Below, in pieces: positions 63,827 through 64,000 of a stretch of DNA of 64,000 bases. Positions within the stretch are counted from its first letter, which is position 1. The number at the start of each line of letters is the position of its first letter. The notes beneath the pieces were generated by a model, which ran no database searches, was not told the DNA's origin, and saw only the letters and a list, made by a program, of their open reading frames with translations. The stretch is from Phymatolithon calcareum. Its lineage: Eukaryota > Rhodophyta > Florideophyceae > Hapalidiales. Made by a program: the position numbers and the translations under genes. The stretch spans positions 2,480,001 to 2,544,000 of the forward strand of contig OZ345368.1 of NCBI GenBank assembly GCA_977006965.1, read 5' to 3'.

Positions 63827-64000
63827 ACAGGGGGATGCGGGAAATATCGATCTCCCCAGCGCATGGCCTTTACAGGAAATTATGTTTCATATTGCAAACT
63901 GTAAGTAGGTGTGGAGAAGCATGTCGTCCAAATTGCTCTTCTTCCTATGAACCAGAGCGCTCTTTGACGGAATCTCATCATAATTGGCCCATAGAGCCTG

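Larger units (their letters stand above)
54482..63833. repeat. Segmental duplication, block 3 (partner 36137-45770)
   Basis: Direct near-identical copy of block 1, about 18 kb away. Left junction: a reversed LINE. Right junction: after TGTACAGGGG the sequence changes to GATGCGGGAAATATCG. It lacks the 667-bp LINE present in block 1 and has a private hAT-type MITE. Otherwise the order of elements is identical. Confidence 0.95.

Noticed and set aside
1-64000. CRISPR arrays, bacterial operons, rRNA genes
   Set aside because: No spaced short repeats, no clustered same-strand bacterial-type genes and no ribosomal RNA sequence were seen. The introns, TATA boxes, polyadenylation signal and LINEs indicate eukaryotic DNA.

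Overview
The window is nuclear DNA of a eukaryote, most likely a multicellular red alga. This is an inference from secreted proteins carrying Hedgehog-type Hint (Hog) domains, compact genes with few or very short introns (52 and 88 nt here), and many LINE-type retroelements. The species cannot be named from the sequence. Most open frames are remnants of mobile elements. Few host genes stand out: a secreted alpha-carbonic anhydrase fused to a Hint domain (4763-6364, +); a large cysteine-rich secreted protein in two exons (29137-31108, -); a Hint-domain gene (35071-36396, -) with a second broken copy (48773-49998) and a third truncated one (54482-54741); a family of small six-cysteine secreted proteins (36735-37022, 50768-51061, 55080-55367, and a broken copy near 47.5-47.86 kb); and one unrecognised acidic protein (20140-20796, +).

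Layout. 1-4.5 kb: no gene, but a perfect 32-bp palindrome and a 50-bp tandem duplication. 4.5-6.45 kb: the carbonic anhydrase gene with TATA box and polyadenylation signal. 6.5-12.3 kb: mostly non-coding, with foldbacks and a GC-rich 234-bp tandem dimer. 12.3-16.1 kb: stacked, 5'-truncated LINE copies on the minus strand, with retroposons nested inside. 16.3-17.2 kb: a decayed DDE transposase with a 52-nt intron. 17.2-19.85 kb: AT-rich, empty. 19.85-20.8 kb: the hypothetical gene. 21-29.1 kb: LINE fragments facing each other and a decayed PiggyBac-like element between inverted repeats. 29.1-31.1 kb: the cysteine-rich gene. 31.2-34.9 kb: no gene, then LINE fragments.

35-63.8 kb is a family of repeated blocks. 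In each, a minus-strand Hint gene is followed on the plus axis by the small six-cysteine gene and then a long spacer holding a conserved 81-bp hairpin. Blocks 36137-45770 and 54482-63833 are almost identical direct duplicates; the block between them (about 48.57-53.72 kb) is a more diverged copy. Comparing the three gives matched occupied and empty sites. A pogo/Tigger-like element and a solo LTR are in the two near-identical blocks and absent from the middle one. A 667-bp LINE insertion is only in the first block, and a 388-bp hAT-type MITE only in the last. The order of events can therefore be read directly.

Working together (inference): the secreted carbonic anhydrase, the Hint proteins, the small cysteine-rich proteins and the large cysteine-rich protein all look like secretory-pathway or extracellular components. 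The Hint/small-cysteine pair is the unit that has been amplified. The rest of the window records successive retroelement and DNA-transposon insertions.
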